64,000 nucleotides of DNA from Sphingobacterium micropteri. GTDB taxonomy: Bacteria > Bacteroidota > Bacteroidia > Sphingobacteriales > Sphingobacteriaceae. Location: positions 335,822 to 399,821 of the forward strand of contig NZ_JACOIK010000003.1 of the NCBI RefSeq assembly GCF_014692515.1. The letters run 5' to 3'. Positions within the stretch are counted from its first letter, which is position 1; the number at the start of each line of letters is the position of its first letter. A program made the translations under genes and the position numbers. The notes under the pieces were generated by a model that saw only the letters and a list, made by a program, of their open reading frames with translations, was not told where the DNA came from and searched no databases. Positions 18,845-27,018 of the stretch are shown piece after piece.

Positions 18845-19033
18845 CTAGATTACTAACAAATAAATCATTTCCTTTTGTACGTGATCCAAGTCGTGCAATT
18901 CCTCGACAAGTGCTTTCAACGCTGGATCGGCAGCCATCTGTTGTTCTAGGATATCACGTTCAGCAGCGTCTAGTTTACCAGTACGATATGAAAATATTTT
19001 CTCCGCAATTTTAAACGGATCTCTTTCTGCCAT
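18845..19033 (-). pseudogene. FecR-type anti-sigma factor, N-terminal remnant
   Basis: 62 codons (AERDPFKIAEKIFSYRTGKL ... ERDILEQQM) resemble the cytoplasmic N-terminal region of FecR anti-sigma factors, which are normally over 300 residues. It lies 64 bp downstream of the ECF sigma gene, the expected place. The transmembrane and periplasmic FecR domains are gone. The break abuts the ACP end of the neighbouring chimera, so one rearrangement probably damaged both genes. Confidence 0.6.
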
Positions 19034-19097
19034 TTTTAACAGTTTTGAGGTTAATACAAGTAAGGTTTAGAAAAGGATTAGTAGAAAATAGAATTTT

Positions 19098-19667
19098 TTA
19101 CCGAAACACGTCCCACCACAACAATACGACTAAAGGGTAGAGGTCTTTCAAAGCGAGCTGTAGTGCTTTCTTTGCATTATTCTTATGCACTTTAACGGTA
19201 TTGATACTGATAGATAGCATTTCCGCAATTTCCGGATTGGTTTTGTGTTCCAGAAACGCCAATTTGAAAACTTGAGCAGTTTTATCGGGTAATTTGGCTA
19301 CTTCATCAAGGATACGCTTATAGAGCTCCGCTTTCACAATTGCATGAAAGTGGTCGTCCTGTTTATAGATATCCGGATTGCGTTCCGCCAACCCTTTTAA
19401 TATACGCGAACGGTTAGAGGCTGTATGAGCCTCATTGATGGAAGTATTTCGAACACTTTTATACAGGTAATTTTGTAGGTGCTCCAGATTCTCAAATTCA
19501 ATTTTTTCCTGCCATAGTTTCACGAGTACAGATTGTACTATATCTCGCGCTTTCTCAGGATCGTTTAAAATAGAATAGGAGAAATAACAGAGCGGCTGGT
19601 AAAAACGTTCATAGATAAGCGCCCATCTTTCTCTTTCGTCCTGTTCATTTTTAAAGTCAATCGACAT
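19098..19667 (-). CDS. ECF RNA polymerase sigma factor
   Basis: 189 residues. Sigma region 2 (FYQPLCYFSYSILNDPEKAR, DIVQSVLVKLWQ) and region 4 HTH (LPDKTAQVFKLAFLEHKTNP, EIAEMLSISINTVKVHKNNA). This is the FecI-like type of Bacteroidota that usually drives a SusC/SusD operon under control of a FecR protein. Here the FecR gene is cut to its N-terminus and no susCD follows, so the sigma factor may be orphaned. Confidence 0.9.
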   Translation of the reverse strand: MSIDFKNEQDERERWALIYERFYQPLCYFSYSILNDPEKARDIVQSVLVKLWQEKIEFENLEHLQNYLYKSVRNTSINEAHTASNRSRILKGLAERNPDIYKQDDHFHAIVKAELYKRILDEVAKLPDKTAQVFKLAFLEHKTNPEIAEMLSISINTVKVHKNNAKKALQLALKDLYPLVVLLWWDVFR

Positions 19668-19990
19668 GGTACTTCAGGTAGTATCGCTTCACGTGCATAT
19701 ACTAAATTCATGTCAAAGATATAGCTTTTTGATTAAAAAAATGCATCACTTTGTTTTAGATAACCTATATACTAACCTTTCTTTCCCTGATTCAATGAAC
19801 TTTAAGAAATCAAAAGACCCGTCGTTCATCGGGCGGCTTCGAATCAATTCAAGTGTGGACTGGTGCAAATCCGAATATTGGATGGTCTTACTCATTATTT
19901 TTATCCCTTATTTTGTAGTCAGATAATAAAGACGACGGCCTGATAAAGACTCGTTTTTGTTTCATGAAGTTTTATTTAAATTAGTTAATT

Positions 19991-20746
19991 ATGAAAATCT
20001 TAGTAATCGGAGGAACTGGTCTTGTTGGCAAAAGAGTATGTGAAAAACTGGAAAGTATGGGGAGTGAGGTAATTGTAGGATCGCCCTCATCCGGCATCAA
20101 TATCGTGACGGGGGAAGGACTGACAGAAGCCTTGGTGGGAACTGACATCGTACTCGATCTTTCTAATTCGCAATCGCCAGACGATCAAATCGCTTTGAAC
20201 TTTTTCCGTACAGCAGCTAAAAACATAATTGGAGCTGAAAAACATGCACATATCAAGCATCATCTCGTGCTTTCTATTGTCGGCACAGACCGGGCACAAC
20301 ACATAGGGTATCTGCAAGCAAAAAAATATCAGGAAGATGCCGTGATCGAATCTGGTATACCCTATACAGTCATCCGCTCAACTCAATTCCATGAGCATAT
20401 AAATACAATTATTGCTGTTCAGGGTGAAGGGAGGAATATTCATGTTTCAACCATTGATTATCAACCGATAGCATTGCAAGATGTTGTAGATTATATAATA
20501 AAGTTTGCTTTGGAACAGCCGAAAAACAAGATAGTTGAAATTGCAGGACCTGATCTCGGATTGATGACCAACTTCGTAGAAAACTATTTGAAGGTCAAAG
20601 GCGAAGATAAAATAGTGGTACCTAATCAAGATGACAAATATATGTTCCATAATATGCCAAAATCCGGATTAGTTCCGACAGGCGAATTCTATCCAGGTAA
20701 GATACGGTTCGACGATTGGATAAGAAATTCAGATACCATATATTAA
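19991..20746 (+). CDS. NAD(P)-binding NmrA-like SDR protein
   Basis: 251 residues. Rossmann fold with GGTGLVGKRV at 7-16, and IPYTVIRSTQFHEH in the substrate-facing region, typical of atypical SDRs of the NmrA/HSCARG class. The catalytic YxxxK is not clear (YLQAKKYQED), so it may bind NAD(P) as a sensor or be a quinone-type reductase. Single gene, convergent with the MocR regulator. Confidence 0.82.
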   Translation: MKILVIGGTGLVGKRVCEKLESMGSEVIVGSPSSGINIVTGEGLTEALVGTDIVLDLSNSQSPDDQIALNFFRTAAKNIIGAEKHAHIKHHLVLSIVGTDRAQHIGYLQAKKYQEDAVIESGIPYTVIRSTQFHEHINTIIAVQGEGRNIHVSTIDYQPIALQDVVDYIIKFALEQPKNKIVEIAGPDLGLMTNFVENYLKVKGEDKIVVPNQDDKYMFHNMPKSGLVPTGEFYPGKIRFDDWIRNSDTIY

Positions 20747-20794
20747 GAACATTACTCAAAGTATATATTTTCTTCTTGTTGAACATTTTTGCAA

Positions 20795-20828
20795 GTAGTC
20801 CGAATTTGAGATTAAAAATCGGACTATT
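20795..20828. terminator. Imperfect hairpin between convergent genes
   Basis: TAGTCCGAATTT pairs with AAATCGGACTA with one bulge; weak T tail. It lies between the stops of the SDR and MocR genes and may serve both. Confidence 0.45.
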
Positions 20829-20891
20829 CTTCCTTTCAACTAAGACATAGATCTTCCGCTAAAAATCGTATCAGAATATTCGGGAGGACGC

Positions 20892-22367
20892 TTATCGGGA
20901 TTTTTTCAGTGCATGTGCGAAAGATTGCATTTCATTTGTATTAAGTGAGGCAAAACCAAGCCTCATTCCATTGGTGTCATCCTTATATTTGTAGATACTG
21001 CCATCATTCAAGTATATGCCCTGAGCAGCAAGCCTTTCTGATAGTTCGGGTATAGAATATCCAGGGTCAAATAATGTCCAGACGGCCATACCACCATTAG
21101 GAACATTGAATTTGGCACGATCTCCTAACGAAGAATTTAATATTTCGCAGAAATCATCTCGTCTGCATTTGTATAGCTTAACAGATCTTCTTAAATGTCT
21201 TTGCATTTCGCCGCTATTAAAAAGATGACCCACAGATTCTTCGAACAATACGTCACCCCGAATATCTATAACTTGCTTTAATTTTGCTGCCTGCCATATA
21301 AAATCTTCAGCACCAATCAGGTATCCCAGTCGGACAGTTGGAGATAAAGTTTTAGAAATTGAGCCGATGTAAAGAACAAAATTGTCGTGTTCCGCACTGG
21401 CCAAAGGTAATATTGGAGCATTTTCATAGTGAAAGTCATAATCGTAGTCATCTTCGATTACAGGAAGGCGATAACGGCGGATAACATCCAGAAGTTTGTT
21501 TCGCCTTGCAGCGCTGAGTGTAACAGTTGTCGGATGATGGTGATGCGGAACGATATAGAGGAGGCTGGGTACGGATTGTTTGCAAATGTTCTCAATTGCG
21601 TCGATATCGATGCCGTTCTGATCAACCTTGACTCTCATAAGCTTCGCACCTAACTGTTCAAAAAGCCTATCTGCCAATGGATAATTAAGGTCGCCGACCA
21701 CTACGGTGCTTCCAGGCTGGAGTATCATGCTGGCAGCTACATATATTGCCAATTGTGCGCCTTGGGTGATCAAAACCTGCTCGGGTGTAATGTCAAGAGC
21801 CCTTGTTTTGGACAAAAACTGAGCAAGTTCAGTTCGCAGTAAATTACTTCCCTTCGAGCCATCAGCTAAAAGTCTATTGTGGACGTTCGTTCTTCCCGAT
21901 AAAAATTTGTAACGATCAATTATCAAATCTAAAGGAGCAATTCTGGCATCAGGGTAACCATCATTGATCATCAATTGGTAAGGTTTCAACTGCCTGGTTA
22001 ATGGTTGCCGTACAGCAATCTGCCGATAAAATATTTTCTGATCCAGCGATAAGAATTTTTCTTGCTTATTCTCTTCAAATGATTTAGGGCATGTTAGCGG
22101 TAAATGTTGTGTGACAAAGTTACCCTTTCGTTTTATTACTTCAAGCCAGCCTTGAATCTGCATCTCTTCATAAGCAGCGACAATCGTTGTGCGGTTCAAC
22201 TTTAGCATTGACGCCATATCCCTAGTTGCTGGCAATTGATAGCCAGGTTTTATTTTTCCTTTTCTTATCAGTTTTATCAAACTGTTAGCGATCTGTCTGA
22301 AAATGGGGATTGCCGACTGTCTGTCGACAGCAATGAGGGTACTAAAAGGTAATGTTTGAACTGCCAT
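20892..22367 (-). CDS. MocR/PdxR-type GntR regulator with aminotransferase domain
   Basis: 491 residues, full length. GntR winged helix (about 17-87: IRKGKIKPGYQLPATRDMAS, LNRTTIVAAYEEMQIQGWL), a linker, then a fold-type I aminotransferase domain with IEDDYDYDFHYE and the PLP-binding Lys339 in GSISKTLSPTVRLGYL. MocR proteins bind PLP or an amino acid as effector and often regulate vitamin B6 or amino-acid genes; the target here is unknown. Confidence 0.9.
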   Translation of the reverse strand: MAVQTLPFSTLIAVDRQSAIPIFRQIANSLIKLIRKGKIKPGYQLPATRDMASMLKLNRTTIVAAYEEMQIQGWLEVIKRKGNFVTQHLPLTCPKSFEENKQEKFLSLDQKIFYRQIAVRQPLTRQLKPYQLMINDGYPDARIAPLDLIIDRYKFLSGRTNVHNRLLADGSKGSNLLRTELAQFLSKTRALDITPEQVLITQGAQLAIYVAASMILQPGSTVVVGDLNYPLADRLFEQLGAKLMRVKVDQNGIDIDAIENICKQSVPSLLYIVPHHHHPTTVTLSAARRNKLLDVIRRYRLPVIEDDYDYDFHYENAPILPLASAEHDNFVLYIGSISKTLSPTVRLGYLIGAEDFIWQAAKLKQVIDIRGDVLFEESVGHLFNSGEMQRHLRRSVKLYKCRRDDFCEILNSSLGDRAKFNVPNGGMAVWTLFDPGYSIPELSERLAAQGIYLNDGSIYKYKDDTNGMRLGFASLNTNEMQSFAHALKKSR

Positions 22368-22938
22368 ATAAAACCTAGCACTCGACGTATAAACTAATGC
22401 GGCATAATTTACGAGAAATTTTGCTTATTACTATTGCATTGGAAGAATTATATGGTGCTAAGCTAGTTTCGATGTACAAAGACAGCGCGCTGATTATTTA
22501 CTAGGATTTGAGCGACAACAAAAAAATCAAAGCCTGCATTCGCAGGCTTTGCTAACTAAACTAAACATTGGGAGATGAACTTTTCCCCGAACTTTTTTCT
22601 ACTACTGTTGGTAAACACACAAACTAATCATGATGGATAATCCGGACGAATATCTGATAAAACATCTCGAGGAAGAGGTTTTGATTTAACTCCTTACCTA
22701 ACTAACTATACTCCCTAAGTTATTTCTACAAATGGTATTCCTACCTAAACAACCTCATCTCCAAAAACAACTCTATCTAGTTCATTACCTCCTGAGACGG
22801 AGAGCTTAAAATGAAGGAAATATAACTAAGTTTACAAAACTTAGCGTTATCATAGCTGTATTGTTAAATTTGCGGAAATTTAACAGACTAAACCGTGAAT
22901 TCGATAGTAAAACCATATACTACATATTTTCCATCCAC
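22368..22938. other. Gene-poor stretch with first accessory-repeat copies
   Basis: Holds the first GCAGGC hairpin (22528-22551) with its CTAACTAAACTAAACATTGGG tail, which then changes at 22575 into about 40 bp matching the degraded AlbA/RecG-like gene at 24340-24380 on the minus strand. After that I see no gene up to the CPBP start. It marks the left edge of the repeat-rich region. Confidence 0.6.
22528..22551. terminator. GCAGGC hairpin, repeat A copy 1
   Basis: CAAAGCCTGC/GCAGGCTTTG stem with short loop. First of a family that otherwise follows the NTF2-like genes on their minus strand. Confidence 0.75.
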
Positions 22939-23682
22939 ATGAAGAATCAGCGTGTACTAATTATAGTGGTCTACGCCACGATTGCAATGTTATTGTCTTT
23001 TCCTTTCAGGCTTTTTTCACCGGATTGGCTGGATCTTTTCCGTTTGCCGTACGGAAGCTTTTATGGTATGAGTATGTTGGTCGGGGTAGGACCTATAGTA
23101 GCGGCTTTTATTTGTAGCTTTCTGTTCAGAAATAAAAAGATAATGCTCGGTTTGTGGGGGAATTCTGTCACGAAGTCATTGTTATTCCTTGCTGTCCCTA
23201 TTGCTGCAGTTGTGTATCTAGGCGTTAGCAACAAGGAGGGAATCGATACACATCTATTTGCACTGAAAGTTTCAGGTATGTGGCTTCTCTATATTATTGG
23301 CGAAGAATTCGGTTGGCGTGGCTATCTTCAGCAACTAATTTCTTGGAATGATTATGCGAAATCTGTCGTAATTGGTATTATATGGTATCTATGGCATTTA
23401 TCCTTCCTATATGGTCCGTATTCCCTTCAGAAAGAATTTGTTTTTATTTTGGTTCTGCTTGTCGGCAGTTTTTTGGCATTGAAGGTAACAAAAAGAACCA
23501 AAAGCTTAGTTAGTGCCATCGCTCTGCACTTTAGTTTCAGTGTATTGACTAACATTCCGTTACCAGCCAACTCCTATATTCCCATAATTGCTATGTGTTT
23601 TTGTTGGTTGTTGTTATATCTATTTTGGAACAAACGCGGATGGACTTTCTCTAGACATATTGGAGTAACAAAGGAAAAGTGA
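22939..23682 (+). CDS. CPBP family intramembrane metalloprotease
   Basis: Start chosen at MKNQRVLI (22939), which opens directly into a membrane segment; 247 residues with about seven hydrophobic helices. CPBP/Abi motifs are present: GEEFGWRGYLQ (EExxxR), WYLWHLSF (FxxxH type) and ALHFSFSVLTN (HxxxN/B type). Family members cut CAAX-like or other membrane substrates, and some act in bacteriocin immunity. Substrate unknown. Confidence 0.88.
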   Translation: MKNQRVLIIVVYATIAMLLSFPFRLFSPDWLDLFRLPYGSFYGMSMLVGVGPIVAAFICSFLFRNKKIMLGLWGNSVTKSLLFLAVPIAAVVYLGVSNKEGIDTHLFALKVSGMWLLYIIGEEFGWRGYLQQLISWNDYAKSVVIGIIWYLWHLSFLYGPYSLQKEFVFILVLLVGSFLALKVTKRTKSLVSAIALHFSFSVLTNIPLPANSYIPIIAMCFCWLLLYLFWNKRGWTFSRHIGVTKEK

Positions 23683-23741
23683 CACATGTTCTATTCCATA
23701 AAATAGAATGTAGAAAGCACTTATTAGAAACGTAATAACAT

Positions 23742-23820
23742 AAAAAATCCTGAAGCGGGGAGCCTCAGGATTTTTAACTAACTAACCAATTATAAACCTA
23801 AATTATGAAGTACAAATATA
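23742..23820 (-). ncRNA. Candidate small RNA/terminator unit, repeat B copy 1
   Basis: On the minus strand a TATATTTG -7-like word (complement of 23813-23820) is followed by a conserved leader containing GGTTAGTTAGTTA, then the hairpin AAATCCTGAGGC/GCTTCAGGATT with a T tail (23742-23775). This would give a transcript of about 65-75 nt. No -33 element is conserved. At minimum it is a strong terminator. Confidence 0.45.
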
Positions 23821-23896
23821 ACGACAATGGTGTGCATTTCGTTTCTTGGAAGTGTATATTTAACACATATTAACAAGAACCTCGTCGTATCTGTAG

Positions 23897-24168
23897 TGTT
23901 CCTTTACTACCGGCACATCCGCCTCCGCCCAGTCATAGTTTTTTAGTCATTGTAAGAAACCCAAATAGCCTGCGCGTGTTCGACAATAGTTAACGAACCG
24001 CCTTTCCATTTGCAATCTCCCTTTTCAAGCATTTTTTTCTTTGCTTTCCCCAGTTTCAACCTTACCCCCGGGAAACTCCCATTTCAGCGAAAGCTTCATA
24101 GAAGCTGAGCGTTGGCAGATTAGTACTTTTCCTTGGTGCTCGATAATGGCGCAGGTAACGTGTAGCAT
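23897..24168 (-). pseudogene. NUDIX hydrolase remnant 1
   Basis: Starts MLHVTCAIIEHQGKVLICQR as in the intact NUDIX gene at 39639-40019, but has an internal deletion joining the NUDIX box region to the C-terminal part plus frame breaks. The same deletion joint (TCCATTTG next to AATCTCCCTTTTCAAGC) occurs in the remnant at 59452-59745, so these two copies share an already broken ancestor. Confidence 0.75.
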
Positions 24169-24171
24169 GTA

Positions 24172-24443
24172 GTAAAGATAAGCCCTTTCAGTAATGTTTA
24201 TACTTTTCGCCATTTCTGGTATGGTAATATACTGATTATTGTATACCATTTCCAATATCTTTAGGAAACTCTTTCCAATTTTTGCGGATGCCTTCTGGAT
24301 TAGCAGTTCTTTTGTCACTGCAATTTTCAGGAAGAAGTTTCCACGAACTTTTCCCCGAACTTTTTTCTACTACTCTTGGTAAAATTACAGTAAACATCCC
24401 ATCTGTTTTGAATTGAGGTTCTGAAAGTTTAGCTTCCTTCATC
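24172..24443 (-). pseudogene. Degraded C-terminus of an AlbA_2/RecG-like DNA-binding protein
   Basis: Two minus-strand frames give the pieces EPQFKTDGMFTVILPRVVEK-SSGKSS and KILEMVYNNQYITIPEMAKS-INITERA. Together they match the C-terminal end of schlafen AlbA_2-domain (RecG-like) proteins, which finish with EPEFK-type, GKSSGKSS and winged-helix segments. The frame is broken and the next NUDIX remnant begins inside it. Confidence 0.5.
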
Positions 24444-24465
24444 TGGTTTTTTATCCTACCACATT

Positions 24466-24763
24466 AGCTCATGGAGCGATTCAAACATTCGTCTGATTTC
24501 TGTTATAAATTTTTCATCCATGTCTTATTCTGATTTATTTTCCAGTTCAGGTAATAAAATGTCAGCCGTGTTACGTATCGATTTCGCAATCGTCTTTACA
24601 TGCGGGTCGGGGTAAGGAACTTCATTAGATTCCGCAATTAACAATCGTATGGTTTCATCAATCTGTATCAACTTTCTGCGTAAGGCAATCTCGAGAAACT
24701 GGTTTTAACCATACGCTGCAGTTTAAAGGAATTTTTTGACGAGGAAAGCTTCCAGTAGAATTT
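24466..24763. pseudogene. Cassette copy 1: joined remnants of genes A, B and C
   Basis: The first codons of gene A (minus, from about 24520), the last about 50 codons of gene B (minus) and, joined directly, the last about 20 codons of gene C (plus; NLEKLVLTIGYSLKEFFDD- type sequence at 24690-24757). Everything between B's middle and C's end is deleted, so none can be functional. Confidence 0.7.
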
Positions 24764-24778
24764 TCGATTCGCAGCTAT

Positions 24779-24812
24779 GCGGAGAATGATCAGCTTATTC
24801 TCCGCTTTTTTT
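24779..24812 (+). terminator. Terminator before the Fic gene
   Basis: GCGGAGAAT (24779-24787) pairs with ATTCTCCGC (24797-24805), then T7. Confidence 0.85.
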
Positions 24813-24839
24813 GCGGTAAATAATGCTTATATTTACCGC
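24813..24839. promoter_or_regulatory. 10-bp inverted repeat operator upstream of Fic
   Basis: GCGGTAAATA (24813-24822) and its exact complement TATTTACCGC (24830-24839), 7-bp spacer, ending 16 bp before the Fic start. The Fic protein has a C-terminal winged-helix-like region, so autoregulation through this dyad is plausible. Confidence 0.55.
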
Positions 24840-24855
24840 ATATAATTTTGAGGTC

Positions 24856-25950
24856 ATGGCAGTCTATATACACGAACGACATAACTGGGCCGATTTCCAG
24901 TGGGAAGATGAAAAGATACTCAATCTATTAAGTGAGGTTCGGCATTTCCAAGGGAAGCTTATTGGAAAAGTAGAGCTACTGGGGTTCGAACTAAGAGACG
25001 AAGCAAACTTAGAAACGCTCATCCTAGATGTTGTTAAATCCTCAGAAATAGAGGGGGAAATACTTAACCCAGAACAAGTACGCTCATCGATAGCGATTCG
25101 ATTGGGATTAGACAATTCAGGTTTAGTAAATTCTGATCGTCATATCGATAGTGTAGTAGAAATGATGCTCGACGCCACACAAAATGCAGATAAAGCTATA
25201 AGCAAAGAAAGATTCTTCGGCTGGCATGGTGCATTATTTCCAACTGGAAGAAGTGGGTTGTATAAGATTGACGTGGCACGATGGAGAAGAGGTGATATGC
25301 AAGTCGTTTCAGGAGGAATGGGAAGAGAAGTTGTACATTTTGAAGCACCAAAAGCTGAACGGCTCGAAGAAGAAATGAAAAATCTCATGGCTTGGTTTAA
25401 TACGGATTCTATTATAGATCCAGTCTTAAAAGCTGCTATTGCACATTTATGGTTTGTGACTATACATCCATTTGATGACGGAAACGGACGTATAGCTCGC
25501 GCACTAACAGATATGCAATTGTCGAAAGCGGATGGTGTCAATCAGCGTTTTTATAGTATGTCTGCACAAATCAAGCAAGAACGTAAGGAATATTATGCCG
25601 TATTGGAAAAAACGCAAAAAGGTGATACGGATATTACCAATTGGATAGTTTGGTTTTTACATTGTCTCAAACAAGCAATTATTTCTTCTAATACCATAAT
25701 CGATAAAGTAGTGAGAAAACATCACTTTTGGATGCAAAACAATGCTAATATCAGTAATGCTAGGCAACGAATGATGTTGAATAAATTAATGGATAATTTT
25801 GAAGGAAATCTGACTTCGTCAAAATGGGCAAAGATGACAAAAGTTTCTGCGGATACTGCTCTACGCGATATTACGGATTTAGTAAATAGAGGTGTTTTAT
25901 CTAAGACAGATTCAGGGGGCAGAAGTACCAATTATGAGCTTAATTGGTAG
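24856..25950 (+). CDS. Fic family protein with DUF4172 N-terminus
   Basis: Start at MAVYIHERHNW (24856), where the DUF4172 domain begins; 364 residues. DUF4172 (about 1-75) contains the inhibitory-helix motif SSEIEGE (62-68), the class II (N-terminal) Fic brake. The Fic core has HPFDDGNGRIAR (204-215) with catalytic His and ATP-binding residues, so AMP transfer to a target protein is expected when relieved. The C-terminus (KMTKVSADTALRDITDLVNR) is a winged-helix-like DNA-binding segment. It sits in cassette copy 1 where D and E would be: gene C's end lies before it and gene E's end after it. A relic of a second copy is at 43766-43935. Confidence 0.92.
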   Translation: MAVYIHERHNWADFQWEDEKILNLLSEVRHFQGKLIGKVELLGFELRDEANLETLILDVVKSSEIEGEILNPEQVRSSIAIRLGLDNSGLVNSDRHIDSVVEMMLDATQNADKAISKERFFGWHGALFPTGRSGLYKIDVARWRRGDMQVVSGGMGREVVHFEAPKAERLEEEMKNLMAWFNTDSIIDPVLKAAIAHLWFVTIHPFDDGNGRIARALTDMQLSKADGVNQRFYSMSAQIKQERKEYYAVLEKTQKGDTDITNWIVWFLHCLKQAIISSNTIIDKVVRKHHFWMQNNANISNARQRMMLNKLMDNFEGNLTSSKWAKMTKVSADTALRDITDLVNRGVLSKTDSGGRSTNYELNW

Positions 25951-25987
25951 TGTTCGTCTTGAAAACATCCCAAATATCACTCTCTAG

Positions 25988-26031
25988 CTGTCATACGCGT
26001 TTTGGAAAAAAACAAGTCCTAGATTATTGTA
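25988..26031 (+). pseudogene. Remnant of gene E 3' end (cassette copy 1)
   Basis: GTCATACGCGTTTTGGAAAA and following bases match the last 12 codons and stop region of gene E (compare 34090-34133), with a small indel. It runs straight into the A-type hairpin. Confidence 0.7.
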
Positions 26032-26037
26032 AAAAAT

Positions 26038-26061
26038 CAAAGCCTGCATCCACAGGCTTTG
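26038..26061 (-). terminator. GCAGGC hairpin, repeat A copy 2
   Basis: Stem AAAGCCTG/CAGGCTTT, downstream of NTF2-like copy 1 on the minus strand, followed by an A-rich + flank (T-rich on minus). Confidence 0.75.
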
Positions 26062-26131
26062 CTAACTAAACTAAACATTGGGAGATATCTCACGACGTGT
26101 CCCACTATTGAAACAAAAATCTAAAATTCTT

Positions 26132-26557
26132 CTATGGATAAGTCGTTTCCACTTTGCTTACTTTCCAGCCGTCCTTTCCCTGGTTCAGGGTAATGTAGTC
26201 TACGCGGGTGAAATTATCAAAGGCCATCGTTGCCTTGGCTACGCATACCTTTCCATCCTGTGATAGGATCTCGTAGCTGCTCTTGCAGTCATATTTGTTA
26301 CCCTTGTTGGCCTTCAGGTATTTGATGTATTCCTTTTTGCCCGCACGGTCGTTATTGTTCACGTTGCTGTACTGGAAATCATCTGCAAAAAGGAACTTGT
26401 TCAGATCGATGCTACCCACGGTAACAGCATCCACATAGGAGCCAATTACCATGTCCGATTCCACGTTTTTCAAAGGATTGGCTTTTTCCGAAGCAAAGGA
26501 GCTTAGGGATGTAACCATGATCAATGCTGCTGCGATAGTTTTCAATGTCGTTTTCAT
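26132..26557 (-). CDS. Exported NTF2-like protein, copy 1
   Basis: 141 residues from MKTTLKTIAAALIMVTSLSS (26557), a clear signal peptide; an upstream in-frame extension is only conserved leader DNA. The mature part resembles NTF2/lumazine-binding-like proteins: NPLKNVESDMVIGSYVDAVT, FLFADDFQYSNVNNN, VAKATMAFDNFTRVDYITLN, WKVSKVETTYP. The fold usually makes a small pocketed cone; no catalytic residues can be named. The region holds five full copies, one truncated copy and one fossil. Differences between copies lie mostly at a few surface-type positions (SDM/RIIL, DAV/EAV). Confidence 0.82.
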   Translation of the reverse strand: MKTTLKTIAAALIMVTSLSSFASEKANPLKNVESDMVIGSYVDAVTVGSIDLNKFLFADDFQYSNVNNNDRAGKKEYIKYLKANKGNKYDCKSSYEILSQDGKVCVAKATMAFDNFTRVDYITLNQGKDGWKVSKVETTYP

Positions 26558-26614
26558 ATCTGTAGTTTTTAATGTGATGTGTATATTATTTTTTCTATTT
26601 CTTATTTGATATCT

Positions 26615-26680
26615 CAAAGGTAGGGCGGTGGGTAGATTTACCGAATAACGATTAGACCAAGCTCCGGCATTTCTCGGTAA
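26615..26680 (-). promoter_or_regulatory. Promoter and inverted repeat upstream of NTF2-like copy 1
   Basis: Minus-strand TACCTTTG (complement of 26615-26622) fits the -7 box and gives a leader of about 50 nt. Upstream, TTACCGA (26638-26644) and TCGGTAA (26674-26680) form a 7-bp inverted repeat around AATAACGATTAGACCAAG, kept in all copies. Confidence 0.65.
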
Positions 26681-26851
26681 CTGCGGTAAAAAAATCGGTG
26701 AATGCATTATGCAGATATCTACTTGTCTGTTCATGCCAAAAGCATTGCAAGCCGGTTGCCAAAGTATTCAATGCTTTGTCTTAAAGGTGTTTGTGTGTTT
26801 AGGGAGGTTTCCGGATGTTCACCGGCGGACAGCAGGTGTCCGTTACTGAAC

Positions 26852-26931
26852 AAAAAAATCCTGAAGCGGGGAGCCTCAGGATTTTTAACTAACTAACCAA
26901 TTATAAACCTAAATTATGAAGTACAAATATA
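26852..26931 (-). ncRNA. Candidate small RNA/terminator unit, repeat B copy 2
   Basis: TATATTTG word on minus (complement of 26924-26931), conserved leader with GGTTAGTTAGTTA, CCTGA/TCAGG hairpin at 26853-26886. Confidence 0.45.
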
Positions 26932-27018
26932 ACGACTAAAGCACCCATTTCGTTTCTAGTAAGTGTAGATTTAACACATATTAACAGGATGCTCGTCATT
27001 TATGCAGTATTTCCTTTA

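Noticed and set aside
18793..19014. Plus-strand ORF of 73 codons
   Set aside because: Antisense to the FecR remnant, whose protein similarity is clear.
19666..19926. ORF of 86 codons upstream of the SDR gene
   Set aside because: Overlaps the sigma-factor start region; composition and lack of any motif suggest chance.
23804..23870. Short peptide MKYKYND... after repeat B
   Set aside because: Each copy continues with a different tail and length; the conserved bases are better explained by a minus-strand promoter and leader.
26558..26734. Conserved open extension upstream of the NTF2-like start (MNRQVDICIMHSPIF...)
   Set aside because: It covers the promoter -7 box and the inverted repeat and its ends differ in each copy; the signal peptide at MKTTLK is the better start.
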